The notes under the pieces: generated by a model
What the model saw: the letters and a program-made list of their open reading frames with translations, nothing else
Database searches by the model: none
What the model was told of the DNA's origin: nothing
Program-made: the position numbers and the translations under genes
From: Lycocorax pyrrhopterus obiensis
Taxonomy: Eukaryota; Chordata; Aves; Passeriformes; Paradisaeidae
Length of the DNA stretch: 64,000 bases
Direction of reading: 5' to 3'
Assembly (NCBI GenBank): GCA_014706295.1
Contig: JACSVZ010000002.1
Coordinates: 50,556,717 to 50,620,716, forward strand
Shown: in pieces, positions 40,101 through 50,100 of the stretch
Numbering within the stretch: the first letter of the stretch is position 1
How the letters are laid out: every line of letters begins with the position of its first letter

Positions 40101-42888
40101 AATATACTTTGCATTCTATATCACTGTCCTCAAATATCTGAGTAAAACTGCAGTGTCATCAGAGTGGGCAGGCTGAAACTCCCTCTCTTGCCTCACTCCT
40201 CCCTTGCTTACCTTAATCTCACTTGGAGATGGTAAAAAAGCTAGAACAAGAAGATTTGAGGAAGATCCATGGTATGCAACTAAAACTAGAAAATAGTTTT
40301 TCAGTAGGATATTATTTTTATTCGTATATCATTTATGCCTCATATTAACCTCATATATTCATAAAAGTTGTTGAGGTTTCTTTTTCTTCTTTTTTTAATA
40401 ATTAAAAAGGTAAAATATCTGTAATCTGTTAAGAAACCACTTCTAGGGATTTAGTATCACAAGGATAAAACTTCTTTAGCTGTTTCACATAATTTTTGTT
40501 ATTTAATTTTAAAGAAATCCAGTGCTATTTCACCTACAATGTTGGATTTCAATCCAAAGTAATATATAAATAGAAGTTTTTTCTGGAACTGTCATTTTTC
40601 AGAAGATATACACACTGCCACATTAAGAAAAGATGTTTCGAAGTAGTGGCAATTTTAATTCAGTTATCAAAAGCCTGAAAATAGCAAGCGAATGAAAAGC
40701 AGAATGACAGCAAGGACAAGAATGCTATAACTTAGTAGGTAATTTTTTTTTTCCAACATTTTCCTTCTGTTTGCTTTACTTCTTGATTTGCTATTTAATT
40801 TTTCTCAGATCAAAACATCTACTTTTTTGTATAGACAATGCCAACCTAGATGTAGTACTGAACACCATCACTTATTTTAACAATTCTAAAAATACTGTAG
40901 GAAAAAAGTAATGTAGGACAGTGCAGGGGAAAAGAATCAATTTAATTTCTTAGAAGCAATTTCTTTTATGGTTGGGGTTTTTTTCCGGTATCGTATGCTT
41001 CACAATTTGAAGCTGAACAACTTATATTTGAACAATCTCTATTATGTGCTTCTTTTCTTTGTTACAAGTATGAAATGCACTTTTGTATTTCCTCTGCTGG
41101 AACATGCTTACATGTAATAAATTCACTTCTGCAAAGTATTACTGTTTGATGCACAGACTATCATAAAAATTTAACAGCCACATTAGATAGATCAATGACT
41201 TATCTAGTTCATTGTTCTCTCTCAGAAATGAAAAGTGACTGATAATAGCTGATTCACAAGTAGTGCAACAGCATGGGGCATGTAAAACGATCCTCTCCGA
41301 GAACACCTTTTCAGCTTCCCATAAACATGGGCTTTAAACCTTTCTCGGATGAAAGTTGCATTTTGCCTTTTATATTTAGCTACCAGCAGAACTGTCTCCC
41401 GTGAATGTGCCCAATCTTTTCTGAAACCATTAACGCTGCTGACCTTCACAGCATCCCACACCAGTGCGTTCCAGGGCTGAACTACTCACTCTGGGACAAA
41501 TAACCTCCTGCAGCTCATTTTAAGGCTGCAGCCTGGCAAAGGTAATCGAGGGTCTCAAATTCTTGTGTTGTGAAAACCACTGCACACCTCCACCATTATA
41601 GGACTGCATTGTATCAAAATTTGGGTGGACCAAATATATCAACTAAAAAGAGAGCTCTCAATCTTTGGTTTAAAAGAAACCTTAATGCACTTTAGTTAGA
41701 GTGTCAAAGCTCAGCATAAGACCCTCTCCACCTTTAGGCAGTGGAAATTATGATTTCATAAAGAATGAAATATAAAAGCATTACACTATGATCTGGAAAC
41801 CAAAAATGCTCCCTCATTCAATAAATACACTGGAGATGATAGAAATAGGTGCAGTTTGATGCCAGCCAACAAATTTCCATGAGAAACAGTCAGGAATGTG
41901 TATAGCTAAACTGGACCTTTATTGCTTTTCAAATCACATACAGAATATTACATGCCAGGCATGTTCAGTGTACATAGCTTTTTCAATTTCTATGATCTGC
42001 TCTACCATAGTATTATCCAGCAGGTAATGATAAAAGACATTTTGACAAAAAGACAGAGCTGGGTGTGTGGAGTTATGATGGACGAACCGGATGAGACAAC
42101 ATGCAAGGAAGGACTAACTCAGTGACTGACAGTGCATCTCATCAGATGGTGTAAACCAAACACTTCTAGCCGGCCTAAATCACACTGTGCACTATCAATA
42201 TGCTTTATCATTATTATTACATTGCATCCAAGCACGGAATCATCTGCTGGAGTAGTATCTGAGGACACAATGCCATTTGTAGTATAATGGCTTTGTTAAC
42301 AGCTGTAGCATGTGCTCCCACCCAAATCCTAAAGAAGAGCTTTTGGTGTTTCTCATCCTTAACGTAATGGATTTCTTTAGAGGGATAGGGAAACCTTTGA
42401 TTAAGCTGCAATAAAAATAAATATAAAAATATTGGAATTCTAGGATCTTGTTATGCTTGCTCTAGCAGAGAAATACATTAAAATAAGACATTAAGTTCAA
42501 GATGCTATACTGATAAAAATACTGTCGTTTACTTAATTTCCTTCAATGTTGTACATGATTAAACACTCCGTGTCGCATCGGCTGGATCAGGCAGCAGACA
42601 TGTCTAACACAGGACTGCTTATTAACTTGCTTCTTTTACAACCAGTTCGCATAAAAAATAAGCAAAAACTTACAGGTAGATCGCAGCATCAGAGCCAGAA
42701 GACGCTCTAGATCAGATTGCCCTTCTTCGTCCCTTCGAGCCGCCCCTCTCTCATCCCCACCAGCCCCCGATTAAGCGGAACCCCACGCAGACACGAAGCG
42801 TGTAAGACAAGGTCGGGAATCCCCAAACCCCAGCCGGGCACCTCGGACACGCCTCGCAGCGTTGTTCTGGCCCCAGAGGTGCGCTCAC

Positions 42889-43222
42889 CTGGTCCGCAGG
42901 CGGCTCCCGGCCGGCTCCCGGCACACGCTGCTGCGGGACCGCGTCCCTCCCGCCGCCCCCTGCGGGCTGCGAGCCGGCGCCAGCCCATCACACGAGTGCC
43001 CCAAGCCCCCCGCCCCGCAGGACAAGCCTCCCGGCCCCTCCGCCCGCGGGCTACCTGCGCTCTCCGCCGGCCCTGCCCGCCGGGCAGTCCGCGCGTCCCG
43101 GCCGGGAGCTGCGGGGCAGCGGCGGAGCGGCCCCGCACGGCGCGGCTGCGGGGAGCGGGCGGAAAACGCGGAGCGGAGCCGAGCGCAGCCTCCCGGCCCG
43201 ACTGCTGCGGGCGGGAATACAC
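42889..43222 (-). other. CNTNAP2: Candidate alternative first exon of a short CNTNAP2 isoform (hypothetical)
   Basis: A minus-strand frame opens at ATG 43222 and stays open to the strong donor CCAG|GTGAGC at 42889. It covers 111 codons and one base, rich in Arg, Gly, Ala and Pro. That single base is exactly what the 231-base exon needs: joining the four exons gives 837 bases with no stop before the normal one, a 278-residue product. A second in-frame ATG (start of MGWRRLAARR) has a better start context (G at -3 and +4). No signal peptide is visible, so the Caspr2 helix would have to act as a signal anchor. GC-rich DNA stays open by chance on several frames here, so the coding part is weakly supported; the exon might be purely 5' UTR. 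Short Caspr2 isoforms with the membrane and cytoplasmic parts are known in mammals. Confidence 0.3.
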
Positions 43223-43236
43223 GGACTGGATCCACA

Positions 43237-43263
43237 GGGGGAGTGGGCGGGGGCGGCGGGGGG
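43237..43263 (+). other. G-quadruplex motif in the CpG island
   Basis: Four G-tracts (5, 3, 5 and 6 Gs) are separated by loops AGT, C and CGGC. It overlaps a GC box and lies just upstream of the candidate start codon at 43222 on the minus strand. Confidence 0.8.
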
Positions 43264-43340
43264 TCCCGGGCCTCCAAGCGCCCGTCTCGCTGCAAGATGC
43301 TGCTCAGCATCAAGAGCCGGCGGTGTTAGGAAGGGAAAAT

Positions 43341-46210
43341 GCAGCCGAAGGTCATTATTTTGATACGTTTTGAAAGGCACAGTTCAAAAATATTTTTGCT
43401 TTTAATTTACTCTCATAGAAGAGTGAGATGACTTCACTTGCTCTTTTCAGATGGCAGAAGGGAGACTCAGCATCCTGCCTACAGGGCTCTGGAAAAAGAA
43501 GGGGTTGAAATCCATCTATTGACACAGAGATCATGAGACCACCTATTATTCATCTATATCTATTATCCAGCTAACGCAGATTATGACACCACCTATTATC
43601 CAGCTATTAACACAGACATTATGAGACCACCTCTTCCTTCTATCCACTCAGCCTCACAAGTGCCTGCTTGTTCTCTCCTCCTCTCACAGCTGCACCTCCA
43701 TCCCTGCTCCATCACTCATGCTGCCCAATGGAGAGAGGGCCCCATGTTCTAGAGGGACGGGGGAAAGGCAGAAGAAGCAGATACAATTTTGGGATTGCCA
43801 TAAATCCTGAAGAGTCAGCAACAATGTAGGCTACAGCTCACTTGGAATGGCTGGGCTTGGCCATTGTTATCTGCTGCTCACCTTGATGCTATGAACCCCA
43901 GTGCGGAAGCAGATGCTGCATGGCTTGGGGGGAAGGAGGCTGCCAGCACTGACTCAGGCCAAAAGTATCACTGCAGCCAACAAAATGCACTGGCCAGGGG
44001 GCAGATGGGGCCTGCTCAGCTTTTTCACCAGTGAGGAGCCAGAAGTGAGTGAGTAAAGCAAAAACAAAGTAGCACTTCACCAGAAATTCGCCATAATGGG
44101 AATAACTGATCTTCGAGGAACCAGAATGGAGGAAATGTAGGACCAGAGTCTCAGATTACAAGTCCTTCAAGTTTTCACTCCAGAAGTAAAACACGATATA
44201 ATAGTACTCTTCAGCAGGACCTCGTCTAAGACCTGTATTCAACTAGCATGGCATCACAATTAGTCACATCAGTTTAACTCACAATTTCAATTGCAGTATC
44301 TTGTCCCTGTCCTGGACATTTCTGTATTGTCCAGAACAGAAAAACTTTCAGAAAGTCATGGCTGAATAATTTATTACTTACTGCTAGAGAAACAGCCAGA
44401 GCTTCTGAAATAGTTTAGCCAGAATATTTTTTAGATATATTCCAGAAGAAAACAGTAGTTTCTCCCCTCCATATTTCCAGAGATACAGTATTGCTTGCAT
44501 ATTCTTGGTGGGTTTTTTTGGTTCTATCTTTTCCTGTGTGTTAAAAGGGAAAAACTCATTTATAGCACAGTTTCAAGTGTGAATTATAATTTATAAATGT
44601 TTTGCAAAAGGAGCCTCTTCAATTTTTTCTGTTCCTCTCCCCTCTTATTTGTGCTGTGTCAGTAAGGATGTGTCTTGAGCGGTATTTGCCATAGCATTTC
44701 ATTAACACCACCACATGCAGCAGCAGGTACTTTCCTCACTAAATGACCATAACATGTCCATATATTTAAACTTCCATGATGCTCAGCTCTTCAGTAGAAA
44801 CTCTGAGAGAAAACTGCAGCAGCTTGGCTGAGGGGCTTTTTCCTATTTGGATTTATTACATGATAACATTGAAAAATGGAGGGTTTTATTGAACAAAACT
44901 GGCATTGACTGCACATACAATCTATGTATTTCTTTGGAGGATGCAATCTGAGACCTGTAGACCAGCTGTCATTGCTGTTTTACTGAGGGCCATTATTATG
45001 GTTTTTCTGAACCAAGACAGGCTTGATATAATAAAACTGGGTCCTATTCTGCACAGGCACACGTCCTGTTCTGTTTCAGTATTTCATGCAGGAAACTCAG
45101 AGAGCTTCCTCAGTCCCCACAAGGAATTGTGTGAACCTGCTAATTTTTATGAAGGAGAAAAACCCCAGTAAATGAGGACTCTCTAACTGGTGAATGGTCA
45201 TTTGTAATAATTCTAGTAGAGACAATATGCAATTTGTGTGAGCAGTAGTTCAGCCTTAGGTAGTGAAGGCACTCAGAACTCAACTGAGAGCTGAAAGGTC
45301 TCTCAGCATGGCAATCTGCAATTTAGAGATATTCAGACTACATTTAAATGAGCTGGCCCAAATACTGGAAGCAGTTTAGCTGCAGAGGAACAGAATTCAG
45401 TGCAGGGTATTTATTCCACCTTTTGGAAGTAAAAAATGGTAATTTAGCCGAGAAAGACCCTGCCAGAATCAATTTTTAATTGCCTGTATTCATAAGCTCT
45501 GAATCTGAGATATAAACAAAGGGAATGGAAAATTCTCACTTATAATTACATTCTTGAGAGACAATTTGCTTGACAGGAATGTTAATTACAAAATGCTGAG
45601 GACAGCTTGGTAGGGAAGGCACACATCACCGGTGGATTTCTGTTGGTGATTAACTTAAACCAGCACGATCTCAAAAGTAGATGTCCCAACATGTATGCTA
45701 ATAAAGTTAATGAAAAAGGGGTGGTAGGCATGTCTGCTGTGTGTGAAAAAAATGCTCTCATTCTCATTTCCTAGAGACTTCCATTTGGGATGCTTGTGCT
45801 GGGATCTCATGCAGCCAGTAGTAGAGCATCATTAGATTATTGACTTTTTTTTCCCTAAAAATTTTACTGACTATGACATAAGGTAATTAGTTTGGACTTC
45901 ATTATGATGAGAAAAACACTTAATCACTGGCCTGGAAGATGGTGGTTGCCTAGGGACCAACAATCATAACCTGATTATGTTCAGTATGTGATGTATGTGC
46001 TTTAAAAAGGCTATCTGGTCGAAGCTGAGGGAAATAATGAACAGCAGCGAGAAGGAGGAGAGAAAGGAAGAACTCTGTGGGTGGAAGTGGATGTTAAAGC
46101 ATAGGTTGTATCTCAAAGAACAAGGTTCCACAATTCATGCTTGTATCATATGAGGATGTGACAATTCCTTTTAATCAGAAAAAAATCTCCAAGTAAAATC
46201 AAAATGATAC
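43341..46210 (-). other. CNTNAP2: Intronic DNA flanking the CpG island on its upstream side
   Basis: It includes the imperfect tandem repeat at 43510-43635 and a GC-richer, unassigned patch at about 43660-44060. No exon of the main gene and no recognisable transposon were found. The rest is AT-rich unique sequence. Confidence 0.6.
43510..43635 (+). repeat. Imperfect tandem repeat, about three units of 33-48 bp
   Basis: The pattern 'tatccagctattaacacagattatgagaccacctat' recurs with small changes and gaps. 'accacctatta' or 'gagaccacct' appears at 43537, 43588 and 43623. It sits at the shore of the CpG island. Confidence 0.8.
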
Positions 46211-47187
46211 ATCAAGGATCGTTATTGGGACCAGTGCTATTTAACATCTTCATTAATGACATAAATTAATGGATCCAGTGCATCTTCAGCAAATTTGCAG
46301 ATGACATAAGCAGAGTGGTGCAGCTGACACCTCTGAAGGACAGGATGCCATCCAGAGGCACCTGGACTAGCTCAAGAAGTGTGCCCTTAGGAATCTCATG
46401 AGGTTTAACAAGACCACCACAAGGTGCTGCACCGGGGTTGGGGCAACCCCCAGTATCAGCACAGTCTGGGGGATGAGCTGATCGAGAGCAGCCCTGGGGA
46501 GAAGAACTTGGGGGTGCTGGTGGATGAGAGGCTGGACATGACCCAGCCATGTGCACTCACAGCCCAGAGAGCCAAACGTGTCCTGGGCTGCATCCAAAGC
46601 AGCGTGGGCAGCAGGGTGAGGGAGGGGATTCTGCCCCTCTGCTCTGCTCTGGTGAGACCCCACCTGGAGAGCTGCATCCAGCTCTGGGGTTCTCAGCACA
46701 GGAAGGACATGGACCTGTTGGAGCGAGTCCAGAGGAGGGCCACTAGGATGATGAGTGGGATGGAACACGTCTCCTGCAAGGAAAGGCTGAGGGAAATGGC
46801 TTTGTTCAGCCTGGAAAAGAGAAGGTTTTGGGGTGACCTAATTGTGGCCTTGCAGTGCCTGAAGGGAGCCTACAAGAAAGATCAAGAGAGACTTTTTACA
46901 AGAGCATATAGTGACGGGACAAGGGGGAATGGCTTCAAACTGAAAGAGAGTAGGTTTTAATTAGGTATTAGAAAGAAATTCTTTACTGTGAGGGTGCTGA
47001 GGCACTGGGACAGGTTGGCAGAGAAGTTGTGGGTGCCCCACCTCTGGAAGTGTTTAGGACCAGGTTGGATGGGACTCTGAGTAAACTGGTCTAGTGCAAG
47101 GAGTCCCTGTCCACAGCAGGGATGTTGGAACTAGATGATCTTTAAGATCCCTTCCAACCCAGGCCATTCTATGATTCCATAATTCTG
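46211..47187 (+). mobile_element. CR1 LINE, 5'-truncated copy with reverse-transcriptase remnant
   Basis: This is about 980 bases of CR1. It starts in the reverse-transcriptase region (a decayed GPVLFNIFINDI-like motif around 46232, then the conserved SKFADD motif around 46288-46305). It continues through the C-terminal part, which is still open over 178 codons (46424-46960) with CR1-typical text such as NLGVLVDERLDMTQPC and LHPALG-like shadows. It ends with the CR1 3' UTR and the terminal '-ccattctatgattcc' repeat. Stops and indels upstream of 46424 show that it is dead. Orientation is opposite to CNTNAP2. Confidence 0.97.
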
Positions 47188-50100
47188 TGCTTATTTGGAT
47201 CTATCCATCAGTGTTCTCTAAGAACTCCTGGGCGTAAACTGAAGAGATTACTCTTCCTACAGCATTCCACAGATCTTTAAGCACTGGAGAAGTTACAGAA
47301 GACTGGAAGATTCCCTAAGTCCTTCCAGGAAAACTGAAAATTGGTTAAAAAATCATATGATTAGCTATTGGATAACAAGCCTGATATCACTTTTCATAAA
47401 AGTAGTGGAAGAAATATTGTAGGAATCTGTAAGTAACAAATAAATGAAAAGATTTATTAAGTAAACACATGGACTCTTGGAATAAATTAGCAGCTAAAAA
47501 CATTTCCTTAAATAAATTTCAAATTTCAGATTTCAAGTACAAGTTTCATCAAGCGATATAACTGTATTTTGGAAAGGTGCATGTGTCTTCATGGCAGGTT
47601 GAATTAATTAAGTTAGAATCCACAATATCAATAAAGCATGTGTTTAGTGGAAGCAAGTCAGGGATCATAAGCTTAGAAGCTGCGAAGGTACCTGAGAAGG
47701 TACAAAGAGCTCTTTAACCAAGCCAAGAAAGGCATAGCAAAAATCGGTGTCTGTCAGCAAAAGCCAACATATTATGGAAATAACTGCAATTTTTGAAGGT
47801 GTAGCGGACTAATTGTTGGAAGAAGCAACCCAAGGAAGTACTTTGTGTTGCATTGTGGTTCCTGTTCCAATTTGCACAGTTCTGATGCTATTTAGCTAGG
47901 TTCCCTCTGAAACCTATGTTTAAACTGATGGCTGCCCTAATTGAAGGGAGTGGAATTATTTTTGGGACTCACCACAAGTGCTTAGTCATTTTGCTAAATG
48001 GTCCCGTCATTATTAAATGATGAGTACCCTGTAATCACCTGACGTTGTGTTGCAGTTCCAGAAGCATGTTCAGCTTTTCCATCAAGCATTTGAATGTGAG
48101 CAACACAGCCTTGCTTTCAGTATTATTTTTGGCACCTCTTTCATGTTACTGGCACATCAGTGCCTGTCTCTGGCTAGCTCATTACCAACCTTTGTTGCTT
48201 GCTTGGCTGTAGTTGAAGAAAATGCGTGCAAATCTTCTATTATTCCATGTGCCATGCATGAGGTAAGGTGCCTCAACTGTTTATGAAAACATGATGGAAA
48301 GATGCCTGCAGAGGAGTGCTTGAAGCAATACAGCTCCACCACCCTCGCAGAAAAGCTCTGCAAACACACTCCTTTGGACATGAAAGTTCAACTGATGCCA
48401 AAGGGCAAGGGCTCATTGGCTTCACTTTTAAGGTGCCCTTCTGAGGACACCTCCAGATTGCTCCCTCTGGCCCCATCCAGGACCAAACACAGTCAGTGCC
48501 ATCTGCCTACTGGAGCTGGAATTGCTTTTTTTTTCACTGCCAAACCATCGGTTTGAGGCAAAACAAGTCACTTGAACTAATCTCCTCTAAATGGGTATAA
48601 GAACGTTCACCTAGAAAATTAACTATTATTTAATAAAAAAACCCAACTGACTGAAATCCCAAGAATATTGCCATTATTTTTTGTTATTATGGATACAGAA
48701 AGTTAGAAAAAAATAAGGAAATCTGTTAAAATTGCCAAAAAAAAGCTACATGGAGAGCCCAATTAATCTGGGTTAACACAGCAATACCATAGCTGAGACT
48801 TAAACCTAAGCCATTCTCTGTCGTGACAAAGAAAAAACAGAAACATTATCTTTTCTCATTCCACTGAATGAAAACAGACAGTGATGCTTTACCTCGGCTC
48901 ATTAAGTTAAAACACCACGTTATATAACAGGATGCTGAGCTGGAATCTCAGCCAGCTCTTGCCTGACAAATTAGGAGCAATCTTCGGATATTTATAGAGA
49001 TGAATACCTTAACTACTGCGCTATCAGATCACAAAAAGTCATTTTCAGTATTGTAACGAGGCTTATTCAAAGTTTATTGCAACATGGGTGAAGCTCTCCC
49101 AAAGGGCAATCGAGGAGCTGGGGTGTCCTTGTGTTCCCATGCTCTAGCCTTTCCTGGAAGCGTATTTTCTGAGGTCTGCAGCCCCATGGACAATCAAGCA
49201 TTTTTACTCCAGGACCATGGAATACTTTAGTAACACAAGATTTCTTTCTACCATGTGGAGAGATAGTCTGGGGATGAGGAAAAGAGACACAAAAGATGTT
49301 GGAAAACATCTTTAAGGAAAACATCTCCTGGCGTTTCATGTGGCATAGGCCTCCAGTAACTGTTTAATACACTAAAAAAGAAAACTCATCAATCATTTTA
49401 AACACTGGTGCTGGACCAGCAGTAAATCCTCTTTGCAAATACAATCTTACTATGGCAATTGTGCTGGTGTTAAGAGAGCTGGTACTAAATAATAGAGTCA
49501 GGCCGGCTCCTTTTGGAATCTGTGCTCATGGAAATCTTGAGCAAATTGTCACTGATTTTTTTCTTTTTGAGCACACGCTTGTTCCAAAATCAAGAACTGT
49601 AGGCTGAAGGCTAATTTTGTGGACGAGGGGGTGAATGTGAGAATACTGATAAATGTGGTGGAACTATATTGCTCTTGGCATACTGAGGACAGTTTTGGTA
49701 GCAGGTTAGACATACTTCATAGTAGAGAAAAAAGTATGAAAAAAACTTTCTGATCTACAGTGTGTGGACATTCTAAGTAATACTTAAAAGGATGGTGATT
49801 TAGCTAAAACATCTTAACTGGAGGGTTTCCAGTATTTTGTTTCAGATCTTCAAAGATCTTCATCACTAAAATCTGGAGCCAGATAAGGAGAATGTGCATG
49901 TTACCATCCCTCCAAGCCTGCTCTCCAACCTGGCTTTAAGTTTTACAGATTAAGCCAGTCACCAACATGAAAGATACATCTCACTTGCTTGACTATGCGC
50001 ATTCGACACTGAAGAAACTCTAACTCAAAGTTCAGCAAACAGGGAAAAAGCAGCAGTCTCCTTTTCTTGCTTCAAGGGTAAATACCTGGACAAGGTTGGC

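Larger units (their letters stand above)
30075..42672 (-). other. CNTNAP2: Intronic DNA upstream of the 231-base exon
   Basis: By gene order this should be CNTNAP2 intron 21, at least near its right-hand exon junction. The first 1 kb is GC-richer and includes the minisatellite at 30552-30683. A minus-strand CR1 3' end lies at 34001-34130. I searched by eye for the next exon upstream, which should encode the middle of laminin-G domain 4 and end in phase 1, and found none. A GC-richer patch at 37030-37330 and a diverged patch near 41440-41540 are unassigned. The rest is unique AT-rich DNA. Confidence 0.7.
42700..43340. promoter_or_regulatory. CNTNAP2: Intragenic CpG island, candidate internal promoter
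   Basis: A sharp block of GC-rich, CpG-dense sequence (core about 42840-43330) stands alone in AT-rich intron. It contains GC boxes (around 43005-43018 and 43245-43263), a four-tract G-quadruplex motif (43237-43263, plus strand) and no TATA box in the core. Isolated CpG islands of this size in bird introns usually mark a promoter. The best splice donor in it, CCAG|GTGAGC at 42889/42888, is on the minus strand, the sense strand of CNTNAP2, which argues for sense transcription. An antisense or bidirectional non-coding RNA, or an island of another nature, remains possible. Seen: composition and motifs. Inferred: promoter activity. Confidence 0.7.

Noticed and set aside
41440..41560. Weak similarity to the 5' part of a CR1 3' region
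   Set aside because: Only scattered words match ('agtgcgttccag'); too diverged to call without a repeat library.
42717..43373. Plus-strand open frame of 218 codons (and overlapping 155-codon frame) in the CpG island
   Set aside because: GC-rich DNA lacks stop codons in several frames at once. The residue mix is Arg/Pro/Ala/Gly without any domain, and the strong donor is on the other strand.
46266..46768. Minus-strand frames of 96 and 133 codons
   Set aside because: Antisense shadows of the CR1 copy at 46211-47187.
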